A stretch of 64,000 nucleotides of DNA from Streptomyces griseochromogenes (GCF_001542625.1 NZ_CP016279.1:3782001-3846000), one strand, 5' to 3'. Shown: positions 54,078 through 64,000, counted from the stretch's first letter. Notes: generated by a model not told the origin, from the letters alone. Program-made: numbers and translations.

Positions 54078-57000
54078 ATGACTGCCACCGCCGGGCCGGC
54101 CGCGCGAACGGATGCCGCGGGCCCGGCCCGCCCGCCCGCCGGCGGCCGCCTCGGCTGGGTGCCCGAGGCCTTCGGGACCCTCTTCGCCACGCTCGGTCTG
54201 CTGTGCGCCCTGCTCGCGTTCTTCGCCCCGCTGCGCCGCCTGCTGCGCCCGCTCGTGCGCATCCTCGACCTGCTGCTGATCCCCATCAGCGCCAACCTCG
54301 CCTACGCGGTCTTCCTGTTCCTGCTGGCCGCCGCCACCGCCGCCCGCAAGAAGGCGGCCTGGTGGCTGGTCGTCGTCTACCTGAGCCTGCTGGTCCTGTC
54401 CGACATCCTCGGCCTGGCCCTCGGCCAGTACACCGAGTCCCTGCCGTCCCTCGTGCTGTGCACCCTGCTGCTGCTCTTGCTGGTGGTGGCCCGCGGGGAG
54501 TTCTACGCCGCCTCCCGCCGCGGTGCCGTGTGGCGCGCGCTGGGCGTCCTGCTGGCCGGTCTCGCCGTGGCGATCGTGGTCGGCTGGGGCCTGGTCTCGC
54601 TGTTCCCCGGCACCCTCCCGCAGGGCCAGCACCTGGCCTGGGCGGCCGACCGGGTGTGCGGCGGACTGGTCTCCAACAGCTCCTTCGGCGGCCGCCCGCC
54701 GCGCAAGGTCACCTTCCTGCTCGGCCTGTTCGGCGCGCTCGCCCTGCTGAACGCCGCCGCCGCGCTGTTTCGTTCGCAGCGCCTGGAAGCGGCCCTGCAC
54801 GACGACGAGGAGGCCCGCATGCGCGCCCTGCTGCGGGCCTACGGCGCACGGGACTCGCTCGGCTACTTCGCCACCCGCCGGGACAAGGCCGTCGTCTTCT
54901 CCGCCAGCGGCAAGGCCGCCGTCACCTACCGCGTCGAGGCAGGCGTGTGCCTGGCCAGCGGCGACCCCGTCGGCGACCCGGAGGCCTGGCCGCACGCCAT
55001 CGCCGCGTGGCTGGACGTGGCCCGCCGCTACGCGTGGGCACCGGCGGTGATGGGCGCCTCCGAGGACGGCGCCCGCGCCTACGCCCGCGCCGGACTCGGG
55101 GCCCTCCAGCTCGGCGACGAGGCGATCCTGCACGTGCCCGGGTTCGACCTCGACGGCCGCGACATGCGCGTCACCCGCCAGGCCGTGCACCGCGTCCGCC
55201 GCACTGGTGCCACCAGCCGCATCCGCCGCCACGCCACGCTCACCGACCGGGAGATGGAGGAGATCGTCGACAGGGCCGACGCCTGGCGGGACACGGAGAC
55301 CGAACGCGGGTTCTCCATGGCCCTGGACCGGCTCGGCGACCCCGCCGACGGCGACTGCCTGCTCGTGGAGGCCATCGGTGAGGACGGCAGGCTCCTCGCA
55401 CTGCTCTCCTTCGTGCCCTGGGGACGCGACGGCGTCTCCCTGGACCTGATGCGCCGTGACCGTGCCGCCCCCAACGGGGTCATGGAATTCATGGTCGCCG
55501 AACTGTGCGCGGCCGCCCCCAAACTGGGGGTGCGCAGGATCTCGCTGAACTTCGCCGTCTTCCGCTCGGTGTTCGAGGAGGGCGCCCGCATCGGCGCCGG
55601 ACCGGTCCTCAGGCTCTGGCGCCGGCTGCTGCTGTTCTTCTCCCGGTGGTGGCAGCTGGAGGCCCTCTACCGGTCCAACGCCAAGTACCACCCCGAGTGG
55701 TATCCGCGCTTCATCTGCTACGGCGAGACCGCCTCCCTCGCCCGTATCGGCCTCGCCTCCGGCATCGCCGAGGGATTCGTCTCCGTACCGTCCCTGCGCA
55801 AACTCTGGGGAAAGGGGCACCCGAAGACGGGGCAGCGGCCCGCCACGACCGAGGGTCTGCCGTCCCTGACGGCGCTCGGTCTCGACGGAGGGGACGAGGC
55901 CGGGCCCGCCGCCCCGGACGCGGGCCTGCCCGAACAGGTCCGCGTCCGGTACCGCACACTGGACCGCCTGCGCGCCGACGGCACCGACCCCTACCCGGTC
56001 GGCGTCCCCGCCCCCACCCACGCCCTCGCCGACGTCCCGCGGGGCCAGGAGGTCACCGTGGCCGGCCGCGTCATGCTGGTCCGCGACTTCGGCGGCATCG
56101 TCTTCGCCGTCCTGCGCGACTGGTCGGGGGACCACCAACTGGCCCTCACCCGCGACGGCTCCGGGCCCGCCCTCGACCGCTTCCGCGCCGACACCGACAT
56201 GGGCGACCACATCACCGCCACCGGCCGCGCGGGCCTCAGCGACCACGGCGAGCCCACCGTCTTCGTCACCTCCTGGCGGCTGACCGGCAAGTGCCTGCAC
56301 CCGCTGCCCGACAAGCGGCGCGGCCTCGCCGACCCCGAGGCCAAGGTCCGCCGCCGCTACCTCGACCTGGTGACCAGCCCGGACGCCCGCGACGTGATCC
56401 GCGCCCGCTCCACCGCCGTACAGGCCCTGCGCCAAGGCCTTCTGGACCGCGGCTTCCTCGAGGTCGAGACCCCGATGCTGCAGCAGATACACGGCGGTGC
56501 CAACGCCCGCCCCTTCACCACCCACATCAACGCCTACGACCTCGACATGTACCTGCGCATCGCACCCGAGCTGTACCTCAAGCGGCTGTGCGTGGGCGGC
56601 CTGGAGAAGGTCTTCGAGCTGGGCCGCACCTTCCGCAACGAGGGCGTCTCCTACAAGCACAACCCCGAGTTCACGATGCTGGAGGCCTACCAGGCGCACG
56701 CCGACTACGACGTGATGCTCGACCTGACCCGCGAGCTGATCCAGGGCGCCGCGACCGCCGCCTTCGGCACGCCCGTCGTCCGCAAGGACGGCGAGGAGTA
56801 CGACATCTCGGGGCAGTGGCCGGTGAAGACCGTGTACGGGGCGCTCTCCGAGGTGCTGGACGAGGAGATCGGCCCCGGCACCGAACTGCTCAGGCTGCAC
56901 CGGCTGTGCGACCGCACGGGAGTGCCGTACACCGCCGACGACGGACCGGGCGATGTGGTCCTGGAGATGTACGAGCGCCTCGTCGAGGAGCGCACCCGCC

Positions 57001-57356
57001 TGCCCACCTTCTACAAGGACTTCCCGACCGACGTCTCCCCGCTGACCCGGCAGCACCGCGCCGACCCGCGGCTCGCGGAGCGCTGGGACCTCGTCGCCTT
57101 CGGCACCGAACTCGGCACCGCCTACTCCGAACTGACCGACCCCGTCGAACAGCGCCGCCGGCTCACCGCGCAGTCGCTGCGGGCCGCCGGCGGCGATCCG
57201 GAGGCCATGGAGCTGGACAGGGACTTCCTGGAGGCCCTCGAGTACGCCATGCCCCCGACCGGCGGCCTCGGCCTCGGCGTGGACCGGCTCGTCATGTTCC
57301 TCACCGGACTGACGATCCGGGAGACCCTGCCGTTCCCGCTGGTGCGCCGCCGCTGA
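54078..57356 (+). CDS. lysX: Bifunctional lysylphosphatidylglycerol synthase / lysyl-tRNA synthetase
   Basis: 1092 aa fusion as in mycobacterial LysX: it charges tRNA with lysine and transfers lysine to phosphatidylglycerol, lowering membrane negative charge and giving resistance to cationic peptides. Order: six to seven membrane helices (~28-240), the MprF-type acyltransferase domain (~250-580), an OB-fold ([32 protein letters not shown], ~655-745) and a class II lysyl-tRNA synthetase core with motif 2 ([18 protein letters not shown]) and motif 3 ([16 protein letters not shown]). Start ATG 54078. The 3' end overlaps the convergent MFS gene by 56 bases. Confidence 0.95.
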   Translation: MTATAGPAARTDAAGPARPPAGGRLGWVPEAFGTLFATLGLLCALLAFFAPLRRLLRPLVRILDLLLIPISANLAYAVFLFLLAAATAARKKAAWWLVVVYLSLLVLSDILGLALGQYTESLPSLVLCTLLLLLLVVARGEFYAASRRGAVWRALGVLLAGLAVAIVVGWGLVSLFPGTLPQGQHLAWAADRVCGGLVSNSSFGGRPPRKVTFLLGLFGALALLNAAAALFRSQRLEAALHDDEEARMRALLRAYGARDSLGYFATRRDKAVVFSASGKAAVTYRVEAGVCLASGDPVGDPEAWPHAIAAWLDVARRYAWAPAVMGASEDGARAYARAGLGALQLGDEAILHVPGFDLDGRDMRVTRQAVHRVRRTGATSRIRRHATLTDREMEEIVDRADAWRDTETERGFSMALDRLGDPADGDCLLVEAIGEDGRLLALLSFVPWGRDGVSLDLMRRDRAAPNGVMEFMVAELCAAAPKLGVRRISLNFAVFRSVFEEGARIGAGPVLRLWRRLLLFFSRWWQLEALYRSNAKYHPEWYPRFICYGETASLARIGLASGIAEGFVSVPSLRKLWGKGHPKTGQRPATTEGLPSLTALGLDGGDEAGPAAPDAGLPEQVRVRYRTLDRLRADGTDPYPVGVPAPTHALADVPRGQEVTVAGRVMLVRDFGGIVFAVLRDWSGDHQLALTRDGSGPALDRFRADTDMGDHITATGRAGLSDHGEPTVFVTSWRLTGKCLHPLPDKRRGLADPEAKVRRRYLDLVTSPDARDVIRARSTAVQALRQGLLDRGFLEVETPMLQQIHGGANARPFTTHINAYDLDMYLRIAPELYLKRLCVGGLEKVFELGRTFRNEGVSYKHNPEFTMLEAYQAHADYDVMLDLTRELIQGAATAAFGTPVVRKDGEEYDISGQWPVKTVYGALSEVLDEEIGPGTELLRLHRLCDRTGVPYTADDGPGDVVLEMYERLVEERTRLPTFYKDFPTDVSPLTRQHRADPRLAERWDLVAFGTELGTAYSELTDPVEQRRRLTAQSLRAAGGDPEAMELDRDFLEALEYAMPPTGGLGLGVDRLVMFLTGLTIRETLPFPLVRRR

Positions 57357-58785
57357 CACCCGGCTCCGGGCCGGCCGCCCGCACCGGGTGCCGGGGCAGG
57401 GTCAGCAGCGCGACCACCGCCGCCGTCAGGCACAGCGCCGTACCGAGTTCGAAGCAGTCCCGGACCCCGCCGCCCAGGGAGACCTCGTACTGATGGACAC
57501 CGGTGAGCGCCGAGGCCGGCGTCCGCTCCAAGGCGACCTGGATGATCCCGGCGAACAGCGACACGCCGAGGCCCGCGCCGAACTGCCGGGAGGAGTTCAG
57601 GCCCTGGGGGAGCGCACCGCTGCCCGACCGCGCGAAGCCGGCGGGCAGCGCGAGCACACCGCAGCCGAAGGCGATCAGCAGCAGCGGCGGCTGCACGTCG
57701 CCGAAGCCGTAACCCGCCCCGGGAAGGCTCAGCAGCACGTACCCGACGGCCGACACACCGCAGGCCCCGGCCACCGTGGCGGCGAGACCGACGCGGGCGG
57801 CGAGGGCGGGCAGCGCCACACACCCCAGCACGACCCCGGCGACGGCGGGCAACAGGGCCCAGCCGACCCGCATCGGGGACAGCCCGCCGAGCAGCTGCGT
57901 GGCGATGGTGAGGGCGGACACGACACCGGCCAGGCCCGCCGCCAGCAGCGCCACCACCGTGTACGCGCCGAACGCCCCCCGGTCCCGGTACAGCCGGGCG
58001 AACAGCTCCGGTACCCCCTCGCGCCGGCCGAACCAGCCCAGCACGGACGGCACCAGCGCCCCGGCCACGGCCACGGTGATGACCGTGGTCGCGGACAGGC
58101 TCCGGTCGCCGAGCCAGTCGGTGAACCAGGCCAGGAAGCCCAGCGGAACGACGGCCAGCGCGGCGCGGCCCACCCCGGGCCCGGCCCCGGGAACGGGCGC
58201 GGACTCGGTCAGCGCCACCGGGGCCAGCGCCACGAGCACCAGCCCGGCCACCGCCTGCACCCAGAAGATCGTGTTCTCGGACTGCGAGGCGTCCAGCAGC
58301 ATGGAACACGGCAGCACCACCGCCGGCGAGGCGCAGGCGACGACCGCGAAGTGCACGTTCAGCGCCCGGTCCCGGCCGGGACCGGCCGGATGCGTGGAGT
58401 CGATCAGGGCCAGCGCGCAGGCCGTGATCGCCGCCGCCGCGAGGCCCTGCACCGCCCGCGAGGCCAGCAGCACCCAGGCGTCGGACGACAGCGCGGGCGC
58501 CGCCGCCGCGACGCTCGACAGCGCGAGCCCGCCCATCAGCACCCGCCGCTGCCCGAGCGCCTTGCCGATCGCCCCCGCGAACACGGGCAGCGCGGCGAAA
58601 CAGACGCTGTACACGGACAGCAGCCACGTCAGCCCCGCGAACGACAGCTGCCGGTCGCGGGCGATCAACGGCAGGCCCAACGCGAAGACCATCGTGTCGA
58701 AGACGACCAGGAACTGGGCGACGGCCAGCAGCACCACCGCCAGCCCCCTGCGCCGAACCTCACTCGCTCCCCCGTGTACGACCAA
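57301..58785 (-). CDS. MFS transporter, DHA2-like
   Basis: 494 aa, about 14 membrane helices of the drug:H+ antiporter-2 type ([58 protein letters not shown] is the typical helix 1-3 block with motif A). The first usable start is TTG 58785, which has GGAGG upstream at 12 bases. Because GTG/ATG codons appear only inside the first helix, TTG is likely real. The export substrate is unknown. The 3' end runs 56 bases into lysX on the other strand. Confidence 0.86.
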   Translation of the reverse strand: MVVHGGASEVRRRGLAVVLLAVAQFLVVFDTMVFALGLPLIARDRQLSFAGLTWLLSVYSVCFAALPVFAGAIGKALGQRRVLMGGLALSSVAAAAPALSSDAWVLLASRAVQGLAAAAITACALALIDSTHPAGPGRDRALNVHFAVVACASPAVVLPCSMLLDASQSENTIFWVQAVAGLVLVALAPVALTESAPVPGAGPGVGRAALAVVPLGFLAWFTDWLGDRSLSATTVITVAVAGALVPSVLGWFGRREGVPELFARLYRDRGAFGAYTVVALLAAGLAGVVSALTIATQLLGGLSPMRVGWALLPAVAGVVLGCVALPALAARVGLAATVAGACGVSAVGYVLLSLPGAGYGFGDVQPPLLLIAFGCGVLALPAGFARSGSGALPQGLNSSRQFGAGLGVSLFAGIIQVALERTPASALTGVHQYEVSLGGGVRDCFELGTALCLTAAVVALLTLPRHPVRAAGPEPGVSGGAPAGTAGSPGSSVR

Positions 58786-58958
58786 CTCGGCTCGCCCTCC
58801 GACCTCGTCATCAGATCCGTTCCTGCGGACCGATTGCTTATCAGAAGCGACGGAGCGCCGTGCGACCGCCCCCTGTCACTCGGCCGACCGGGTGGATTCC
58901 CGCCGCCGCACCGGTGTCGCTGGGGTGCGCCCAAGGCCTGCCGGGCGACTGATGAGTC

Positions 58959-59795
58959 ATGCAGAAGGATCAGTTGTTCACGCGGCGCCGGATGCTGCTC
59001 GCCGGCGCCGCCGCCCTGGGGGCCGCCGGCACCGCGGGAGTGGTCGTGGCGAGCGGCGGCGGGGAAGAGACCCACTCCGCCGTCCCCGTCGCCGGTCCGC
59101 AGGCCCGTCAGGCGCTCAAGCCCTCCGCCTTCCGGCTCCAGCCGTTCGCCGCGGACGCCCCGCCGCGCGCGGCGCCGCGCAAGCTGAAGGCGCGCCACGA
59201 ACCCATCCTGCGGATCTCGGGACGCGGCAGGCACATGATGCTGACCTTCGACGACGGCCCCCACCCGGAATACACCCCGCACATCCTGGACACCCTCGCC
59301 GAGTACGACGTACGGGCGATGTTCTTCGTGTGCGGGGAGATGGTGGTCGAGAACAAGAAGCTGGTGGCCCGGATGGCCGACGAGGGACACGTGGTCGGGA
59401 ACCACACCTGGACCCATCCGCTGCTGACCACCCTCAGCCGCGAGGAGATCCGTGGGGAGATGGAGCGGACCAGCGACGCCATCGTGAACGCCTACGGGGA
59501 GCGCCCCCAGTGGTTCCGCGCGCCGTACGGGGCTTGGAACCGCGCGGCCTTCCAGCTCGGCGCCGAGATGGGCATGGAACCGATGGCCTGGACCGTCGAC
59601 ACGACCGACTGGATGACGCCCGGCACGGACACCATTGTCGACCGGGTGGAGAACGGCGCCGCCCCCGGCGTCGTGGTGCTCTCCCACGACGCCGGGGGCG
59701 ACCGTTCGCAGAGCGTCAGGGCCATCCGGCGATATCTGCCCTATCTGCTGGAATCCGGATATCACCTCACCGTGCCGCCCCGCCGCATGTCCTGA
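58959..59795 (+). CDS. Secreted polysaccharide deacetylase (NodB/CE4)
   Basis: 278 aa. Twin-arginine-like signal (TRRRMLLAGAAALGAAG). NodB-domain motifs: MLTFDDGPHP (Asp base and metal Asp), VVGNHTWTHPLL (metal His pair), RAPYGAWN and VVVLSHDAGG. It removes acetyl groups from N-acetylglucosamine in peptidoglycan, chitin or another wall glycan. Neighbouring sortase and surface-protein genes suggest a cell-envelope role. Confidence 0.92.
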   Translation: MQKDQLFTRRRMLLAGAAALGAAGTAGVVVASGGGEETHSAVPVAGPQARQALKPSAFRLQPFAADAPPRAAPRKLKARHEPILRISGRGRHMMLTFDDGPHPEYTPHILDTLAEYDVRAMFFVCGEMVVENKKLVARMADEGHVVGNHTWTHPLLTTLSREEIRGEMERTSDAIVNAYGERPQWFRAPYGAWNRAAFQLGAEMGMEPMAWTVDTTDWMTPGTDTIVDRVENGAAPGVVVLSHDAGGDRSQSVRAIRRYLPYLLESGYHLTVPPRRMS

Positions 59796-59825
59796 CGGGG
59801 CATTCGCCCGCTCGGACACGGCCTC

Positions 59826-60509
59826 TCAGGTGACCGCGACCAGGCGGGCGAACACCACGACATTCCCGTCGTAGCCGTGCTGTTTCGAGAAACCGCCGCC
59901 GCACGTGATCACCCGGAGTTCCGGCGTGCCCTTCGAGCCGTACACCCGGTCACCGGGGAAACTGCTCTTCGCGAAAAGCTCCACTCCGTAGATGTCGAAC
60001 ACCGCGGTCTTTCCGTCCTTGCGCAGGACCTCGACCCTGCCGCCTTTCTGCAGGCCCCCGAGTCCGTAGAAAACCGCGGGACCCTGTTTGTTGTCGACAT
60101 GCCCGACGACGACCGCGGTGCCCTTCTCCCCGGGGGAGACCGCGCCGGTGAACCAGCCCGCCAGATTGGGGTCCTCCGGCGGCGGAGCGCCGACCCAGCC
60201 CTGCTCGTCCAGGCCGACGGGCACGATGGGCGCGTCGACCCGGATGGCGGGGATCCGGATCCGGGCCGCCACGGAGAACGGCAGCGGGGCCGGGGCGTGC
60301 ATCAGCGTGCCCGGGGTGGCACCGGTGTCGTCCCGGGTGTCCGGGGCCGCGGCCGAAGCGGGCTGCGGCGGCCCGACATCGAATTCCCCGGAACCATTCC
60401 GAATGAGCGCCAGACCGGTCAGCAGAACAAGCGCTATCACGCCCCAGGGCGCGCGCTTCTTCCGGCGCTCCTCCTCTTCGGCCAGTTCGGACAGCTCGGA
60501 CGCAGACAT
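59826..60509 (-). CDS. Class F sortase
   Basis: 227 aa transpeptidase anchored by an N-terminal helix (WGVIALVLLTGLAL, ~21-35). Catalytic His in VVVGHVDNKQGPAVFYGL, Cys in LRVITCGGGF, and Arg in VVVFARL fit the sortase triad. Class F is typical of Streptomyces and lacks the class A/E surroundings. ATG 60509 follows GAGAGGGG; an ATG at 60554 is also in frame. No LPxTG-bearing gene is visible in the window, though several surface proteins follow. Confidence 0.92.
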   Translation of the reverse strand: MSASELSELAEEEERRKKRAPWGVIALVLLTGLALIRNGSGEFDVGPPQPASAAAPDTRDDTGATPGTLMHAPAPLPFSVAARIRIPAIRVDAPIVPVGLDEQGWVGAPPPEDPNLAGWFTGAVSPGEKGTAVVVGHVDNKQGPAVFYGLGGLQKGGRVEVLRKDGKTAVFDIYGVELFAKSSFPGDRVYGSKGTPELRVITCGGGFSKQHGYDGNVVVFARLVAVT

Positions 60510-60842
60510 TCGCCAACCCCTCTCGACGCGGCCTTTACCACGTCCCTTACACATGGGAAAACGCTAAGTCCCGCGCGGGCGACGGGCGACGGGACGACGG
60601 GCGAACGGGTGGCCCGCCACGTTCCCGGTGCGCCATCCGAGTTGCAGCCGGAAGGAAATTTCTGACGGTCCGTGACCTGCACCAATATCGGATTGTGTGG
60701 TTTTCTCGCGGCGTGTCCGCTCACCAGGACGGACCATTCTCGACATGCGGGCGTGTTCGGCGCGTCTGAGGGTCTTGTCGGGAGGTGCTTTCTCGCCGAT
60801 CGACCGGGAACCGGACCCGGTGTGCCTCTCGCGGAGGATCAG
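60510..60842. promoter_or_regulatory. Divergent promoter region, sortase / surface protein
   Basis: 333 bases between two divergent genes. An A-rich patch (GGGAAAACGCTAAG, about 60553-60566) and an A+T-richer zone near 60655-60710 are probable promoter locations. No gene can be supported. Confidence 0.45.
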
Positions 60843-61598
60843 ATGCGAAACCAACGTGTCCTGGCGGCCGCGTGCACCGTGGTCGCCTCTCTAGGGCTCG
60901 CCACCCCCGTGGCCGTCGCGGACGGCATGGGCAACGGGGGCGGTACGGGCGGAAACGGCGTCATCACCGTTCCCGGCAACGGCGTCGGTGTCGCACCGGG
61001 TGTCGGTGTCGCACCGGGTGTCGGCGTCGGACCCGGTGTCGGACCCGGCTTCGGGAACGGCTTCGGCCGGTGCGACAACGGCCGCGGTGACAACGGCCGC
61101 GGTGACAACGGGCGGGGTGACAACTTCGGCCGCTGCGACAACGGGCGGGGTGAAGACTTCGGCCGTGGCGACAACGGAAGGGGCGACATCTTCGGAGACC
61201 GGGACAGCCCGCGCAACATCATCGCCACGCCCGGTGTGGTCGCCGCCGGCGGCCGGCTCACCGTCACCGTGGACGGCTGCCACGGTGGCACGGCGTCCTC
61301 GCCCGCCTTCCAGACCATCTATCTGGTGCCGATCCGCGACGACATCTCGCGGGGCGAGGCCAGGATCGACCAGGACGCCCATCCCGGCCACTACGACATC
61401 ACGGTCAATTGCAACGGCCGCACCCTCACCCGCCCGTCGGCCTTCTCCGTGCTCGGCGGCGTCCAGGGCGGCGTCGGCGGCAGCATCACCAGCGGCGCCA
61501 CATCGGCCGACATGGCCATCGGTGGCGGACTGGTGGCCGCGGCCGTCATCGGGGGCGGTGTGGTCTGGGTACGGCGGCGCAGCGAGAGGCGGATCTGA
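60843..61598 (+). CDS. Secreted glycine/asparagine-repeat surface protein with C-terminal membrane helix
   Basis: 251 aa. ATG 60843 follows GGAGG. Signal peptide (RNQRVLAAACTVVASLGLATPVAVAD), then two low-complexity parts: V-G-x-x-P-G repeats (~37-65) and N-G-R-G-D repeats (~75-120) that contain five Arg-Gly-Asp triplets. A predicted beta domain follows (~125-205, GGRLTVTVDGCHGG ... YDITVNCNGRTL), and then a membrane helix and a basic tail (VVWVRRRSERRI). This sorting-signal-like end lacks LPxTG. It is divergent from the class F sortase. Function is unknown. Confidence 0.8.
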   Translation: MRNQRVLAAACTVVASLGLATPVAVADGMGNGGGTGGNGVITVPGNGVGVAPGVGVAPGVGVGPGVGPGFGNGFGRCDNGRGDNGRGDNGRGDNFGRCDNGRGEDFGRGDNGRGDIFGDRDSPRNIIATPGVVAAGGRLTVTVDGCHGGTASSPAFQTIYLVPIRDDISRGEARIDQDAHPGHYDITVNCNGRTLTRPSAFSVLGGVQGGVGGSITSGATSADMAIGGGLVAAAVIGGGVVWVRRRSERRI

Positions 61599-61647
61599 CC
61601 CGGAGCCCTGGTTCCCCTTCGTCACGGCGCGGCGCACGCGGACGGGC

Positions 61648-61682
61648 CTTCGCCCCGACCCTTTGCGGGAACCGGGGCGAAG
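61648..61682. terminator. Bidirectional terminator between convergent genes
   Basis: Arms CTTCGCCCCG (61648-61657) and CGGGGCGAAG (61673-61682) are perfect complements with a 15-base loop, midway between the surface protein gene and the DUF4239-like gene. Confidence 0.75.
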
Positions 61683-61699
61683 ACCCGTGTGTGTCGCCG

Positions 61700-62464
61700 C
61701 TATCCCTTGACGTGCGGGAACAGGTTCAGGAACGGCTGGGCGGACGCCGCGATGCCCCGGCTGTAGGGCGCGTCGAAGTCCCAGATGAGGAAGAGCATGA
61801 AGGCGATGGTCGCGGAGAACAGGCCCGCCAGGATCAACTCGCGCCGGGTGCGCCGGATCTGCAGCGCGAAGACCATGCAGATGGTGATGACCGCTCCGGC
61901 GAGCAGCCCGAACCACACCACGGACGGCATCGTCGCCCCGGTCGAGTCGGCGCGTGCGTTGCGCGCCTGGTCGGCGGCGGCCATCTGGTCCAGCAACGGC
62001 TGGTAGGCCTGCGCCTCGAAGTCGTTCTTCGGCTGGTAGTCCGTGACGTCGTGACGGACCTGTGCCAGCAGTTCCGTGCCGTGCTCGGTGACCCGCTCGT
62101 GCTTGGTCATCGACCTCCACTCGGTGGTCACGACCTGTCCGACATAGGCGTTGACGTCGTCCCGAATCCGGTCACGGACGTCCGGCGGGTAGACCCGCAC
62201 CCGCTCGGAGATCTCGTGCAGCGCCTGGGCCTCGGCCTGCACGTGATCCTGGGCGGCGCTGCGCGCCTCCCACACGCCCGCGATGGCCAGACCCAGGACG
62301 ATGGCGTACACGACGCCGATCCACATCGTCATGTACTCGATGACGTCCGGGGTCTCGTTGGGATCCTCGTCGTCGGGCGCCCGCTTGTGCCGGACGAGGG
62401 TGATGACGACCACCACGGCACAGGCCGCGAGCATCGCGAGGACGAGAACAAGCCAATCCGACAA
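61700..62464 (-). CDS. DUF4239 (bestrophin-like) membrane protein
   Basis: 254 aa. TTG 62464 with GGAGG about 7 bases upstream. Helices at ~5-23, ~45-65, ~180-200 and ~208-230, with a long helical soluble middle (EARSAAQDHVQAEAQALHEISERVRVYPPDVRDRI). This is the shape of the DUF4239 family, which is distantly bestrophin-like; channel activity is not shown for it. Confidence 0.8.
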   Translation of the reverse strand: MSDWLVLVLAMLAACAVVVVITLVRHKRAPDDEDPNETPDVIEYMTMWIGVVYAIVLGLAIAGVWEARSAAQDHVQAEAQALHEISERVRVYPPDVRDRIRDDVNAYVGQVVTTEWRSMTKHERVTEHGTELLAQVRHDVTDYQPKNDFEAQAYQPLLDQMAAADQARNARADSTGATMPSVVWFGLLAGAVITICMVFALQIRRTRRELILAGLFSATIAFMLFLIWDFDAPYSRGIAASAQPFLNLFPHVKG

Positions 62465-62500
62465 CAGATGCCTCCAGAAAGAAGGTGGGCGGGCGGCGCG

Positions 62501-63109
62501 TCAGCGCGGCCGCAGCGCCGCGACGGCGACGATCGCCGGAACGGTGATGAGCAGGACGTAGGTGACCGGCGTGGTGTGGTCGGGCGCGGTGTGCGAGGCC
62601 GGCCGGGGGTGGTACGCCGGGTAGCTCACCGGGGTCACGGAGTGCCGCAGACGGGGCTTGGGCTTCGGGACGGGCTTCGGCTCCGCAGTCGGGGCGGGCG
62701 GCGGAGCCGGAACCGGAGCCGGGGCCGGAGTCGGCCGGGGTGCGGGGGCCGGTGGGGCGGGCGGCCGCGGCTTCGGTTTCGGCGGCGCCTTCGGTGTGGG
62801 GGTGGGCCGCGGCCTGGGCGACGGCTTCGGAGCCGGAGTCGGCTTCGGCGTCGGGGTGGGCGTGGGCGTCGGCGGGCACGGCGGCGGCGTGGGCGTCGGG
62901 CACGGCGGAGGAGTGGGCCAGCGGTCGCTGTCTCCCGCGAAGGCCACCGCGACCGTGCCGTCGGGGCCCGTGGAGGCGGAGGCGCAGGCGTCGGCCGACG
63001 CGGTGCCGACGGGGCAGCCCACCAGGGTCCAGGTCAGGGTCAGAAGGGCCAACACCCGTGTGGCGGGCGCACATCGGGTCACTTCGGGTCCATGCACGTC
63101 GGAGATCAT
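62501..63109 (-). CDS. Secreted proline-rich protein with C-terminal membrane helix
   Basis: 202 aa. A hydrophobic signal (RVLALLTLTWTLVGCPVGTASA) is followed by a short Cys-containing part, then ~90 residues of P-T, P-K and P-A repeats, and a C-terminal helix (YVLLITVPAIVAVAAL) with basic end. The Pro/Lys stalk is what wall-spanning proteins use to cross peptidoglycan. ATG 63109 is used, but the ribosome binding site is weak and an in-frame GTG lies about 30 bases further in. Confidence 0.65.
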   Translation of the reverse strand: MISDVHGPEVTRCAPATRVLALLTLTWTLVGCPVGTASADACASASTGPDGTVAVAFAGDSDRWPTPPPCPTPTPPPCPPTPTPTPTPKPTPAPKPSPRPRPTPTPKAPPKPKPRPPAPPAPAPRPTPAPAPVPAPPPAPTAEPKPVPKPKPRLRHSVTPVSYPAYHPRPASHTAPDHTTPVTYVLLITVPAIVAVAALRPR

Positions 63110-63373
63110 GAGGCGCCGAGCGCCGTCGCACTACGGAGTGGACCGTGATTGATCCGAAAGAGGGATAAAAGGCGATCAATGGTTTGACGCGTAGAAGCAT
63201 TCACGACTGGTCGATATGTACGCCCGTGCGAGTCCCGTTCGAGGGTCCCGTCACCGGATCCGGAAAGAAATTCGCCCGGCGGTTGAACACGAAGGCCCCC
63301 TCCCCGCGTACCCATGGCCGTGCGGCGGCTTGGCAAGGCGTCGCAATATCCAGGCGAATTTGGGGAGTTGACG

Positions 63374-64000
63374 ATGAAGACCTCCTGGCGGACCGCCTCA
63401 CTGGTGGCCACAGCCGCTTCGGTGCTGGCGCTGACGACGGCGTGCGGTCAGGACAACAGCACCACTCCGTCCTCGGCGGCCCAGAACGTCGGGGCCACGG
63501 CCCCGGCGGGCGGCTACGGCGTCCCGGGCGCCACGGCCAGCACCGGGGCGGGGGCGGGCAACGGCTACGGAGCCGACGGCAATCAGAGCTCCAGCTCCCC
63601 GGCCCAGTCCGCGCCCGCGGGCAAGCTGACCGTGGCCGGCAACCCCGACCTGGGCAATGTGCTGACGGACGGCTCAGGCCTCACCCTCTACCGCTTCGAC
63701 AAGGACACCGCCAATCCGCCCAAGTCGAACTGCGACGGCGACTGTGCCACCACCTGGCCGCCGGTTCCCGCCGACGACGCCTCGGCCGGCGCCGGTATCG
63801 ACAAGGCGCTGCTCGGCGAGGTCACCCGGGCCGACGGCACCAAGCAGCTGACCATCGGCGGCTGGCCCGCCTACCGCTATGCCAAGGACGTCAACGCCGG
63901 TGACGTCAACGGCCAGGGCGTGGGCGGCAAGTGGTTCGCGCTCGCCCCCAACGGCAAGAAGGCATCCCTGTCCTCCCTGCCCGGTCTGTCCGTCCGCAAG
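63374..64000 (+). CDS. Lipoprotein with COG4315-type repeats, 3' partial
   Basis: At least 209 aa, cut by the window end. ATG 63374 follows GGGGAG. The signal peptide ends at lipobox LTTAC, so the mature protein is a lipoprotein. A Gly/Ser/Ala linker (~30-80) precedes a domain of the secreted COG4315 type: GNVLTDGSGLTLYRFDKDTANPPKSNCDGDCATTWPPV ... LTIGGWPAYRYAKD ... GGKWFALAPNGKK. The two Cys in the CDGDC motif are typical. The function is not established; some relatives occur beside redox or surface proteins. Confidence 0.88.
   Translation, partial: MKTSWRTASLVATAASVLALTTACGQDNSTTPSSAAQNVGATAPAGGYGVPGATASTGAGAGNGYGADGNQSSSSPAQSAPAGKLTVAGNPDLGNVLTDGSGLTLYRFDKDTANPPKSNCDGDCATTWPPVPADDASAGAGIDKALLGEVTRADGTKQLTIGGWPAYRYAKDVNAGDVNGQGVGGKWFALAPNGKKASLSSLPGLSVRK

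Noticed and set aside
53985..57359. 3.4-kb minus-strand frame opposite lysX
   Set aside because: Shadow frame; the plus strand encodes all LysX motifs.
57508..59187. Plus-strand open frames across the MFS gene
   Set aside because: Gln/Arg/His-rich antisense translation of a clear membrane transporter.

Overview
The window is very G+C-rich, with gene style (GTG/TTG starts, ATGA/GTGA overlaps, twin-arginine and lipoprotein signals, LacI/GntR-regulated sugar loci, class F sortase, bifunctional LysX) that points to a Streptomyces or close relative chromosome. About 50 protein genes can be supported. I see no rRNA, tRNA, CRISPR array or insertion sequence. All functions are read from motifs and context; no database search was run.

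Layout. 1-9092: end of glgC, a secreted GH92 alpha-mannosidase, a WS/DGAT acyltransferase, two SDR proteins (one with a zinc ribbon and no catalytic Tyr), a degenerate HD-like protein, a 57-residue protein of unknown role and a GNAT. 9115-17860: the most unusual part. A minus-strand operon with overlapping genes encodes a luciferase-like oxidoreductase, a 179-residue protein with 20 perfect Lys-Asp/Glu-x triplets, a degenerate ATP-grasp-like protein, an intact ATP-grasp ligase and an HxD iron-oxygenase-like protein. Facing it, a plus-strand set encodes a small membrane protein, a NACHT-HEAT NTPase and a second copy of the HxD protein. I read this as a candidate peptide/protein-modification (RiPP-like) system, possibly tied to a NACHT conflict module.

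17867-34057: amidase, secreted GH29 alpha-L-fucosidase, an astacin-like protease, then a LacI-controlled locus with a sugar ABC importer, a GH5-type beta-mannosidase candidate, a GH85 endo-beta-N-acetylglucosaminidase and a GH38 alpha-mannosidase. With the GH92 this looks like a toolkit for stripping and eating high-mannose or fucosylated N-glycans.

34058-43549: a LysR remnant, a FadR-type GntR regulator with a near-perfect operator, and a long coupled operon with a ribose-type ABC importer plus mutarotase, dehydrogenase, lactonase, dehydratase and second dehydrogenase of the non-phosphorylated L-fucose pathway. The last cleavage enzyme is not present. This can use the fucose released by the GH29 enzyme.

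43537-64000: lipase maturation factor-like protein, PAS-GAF-PP2C-HATPase phosphatase, Fpg/Nei glycosylase, an anti-sigma factor whose nearby sigma gene is only a region-4 remnant, CapA-like protein, amino acid permease, a 0.9-kb degraded stretch, universal stress protein, LysX (lysyl-phosphatidylglycerol synthase fused to lysyl-tRNA synthetase), MFS exporter, polysaccharide deacetylase, class F sortase and a group of secreted or membrane surface proteins, the last one cut by the window end.
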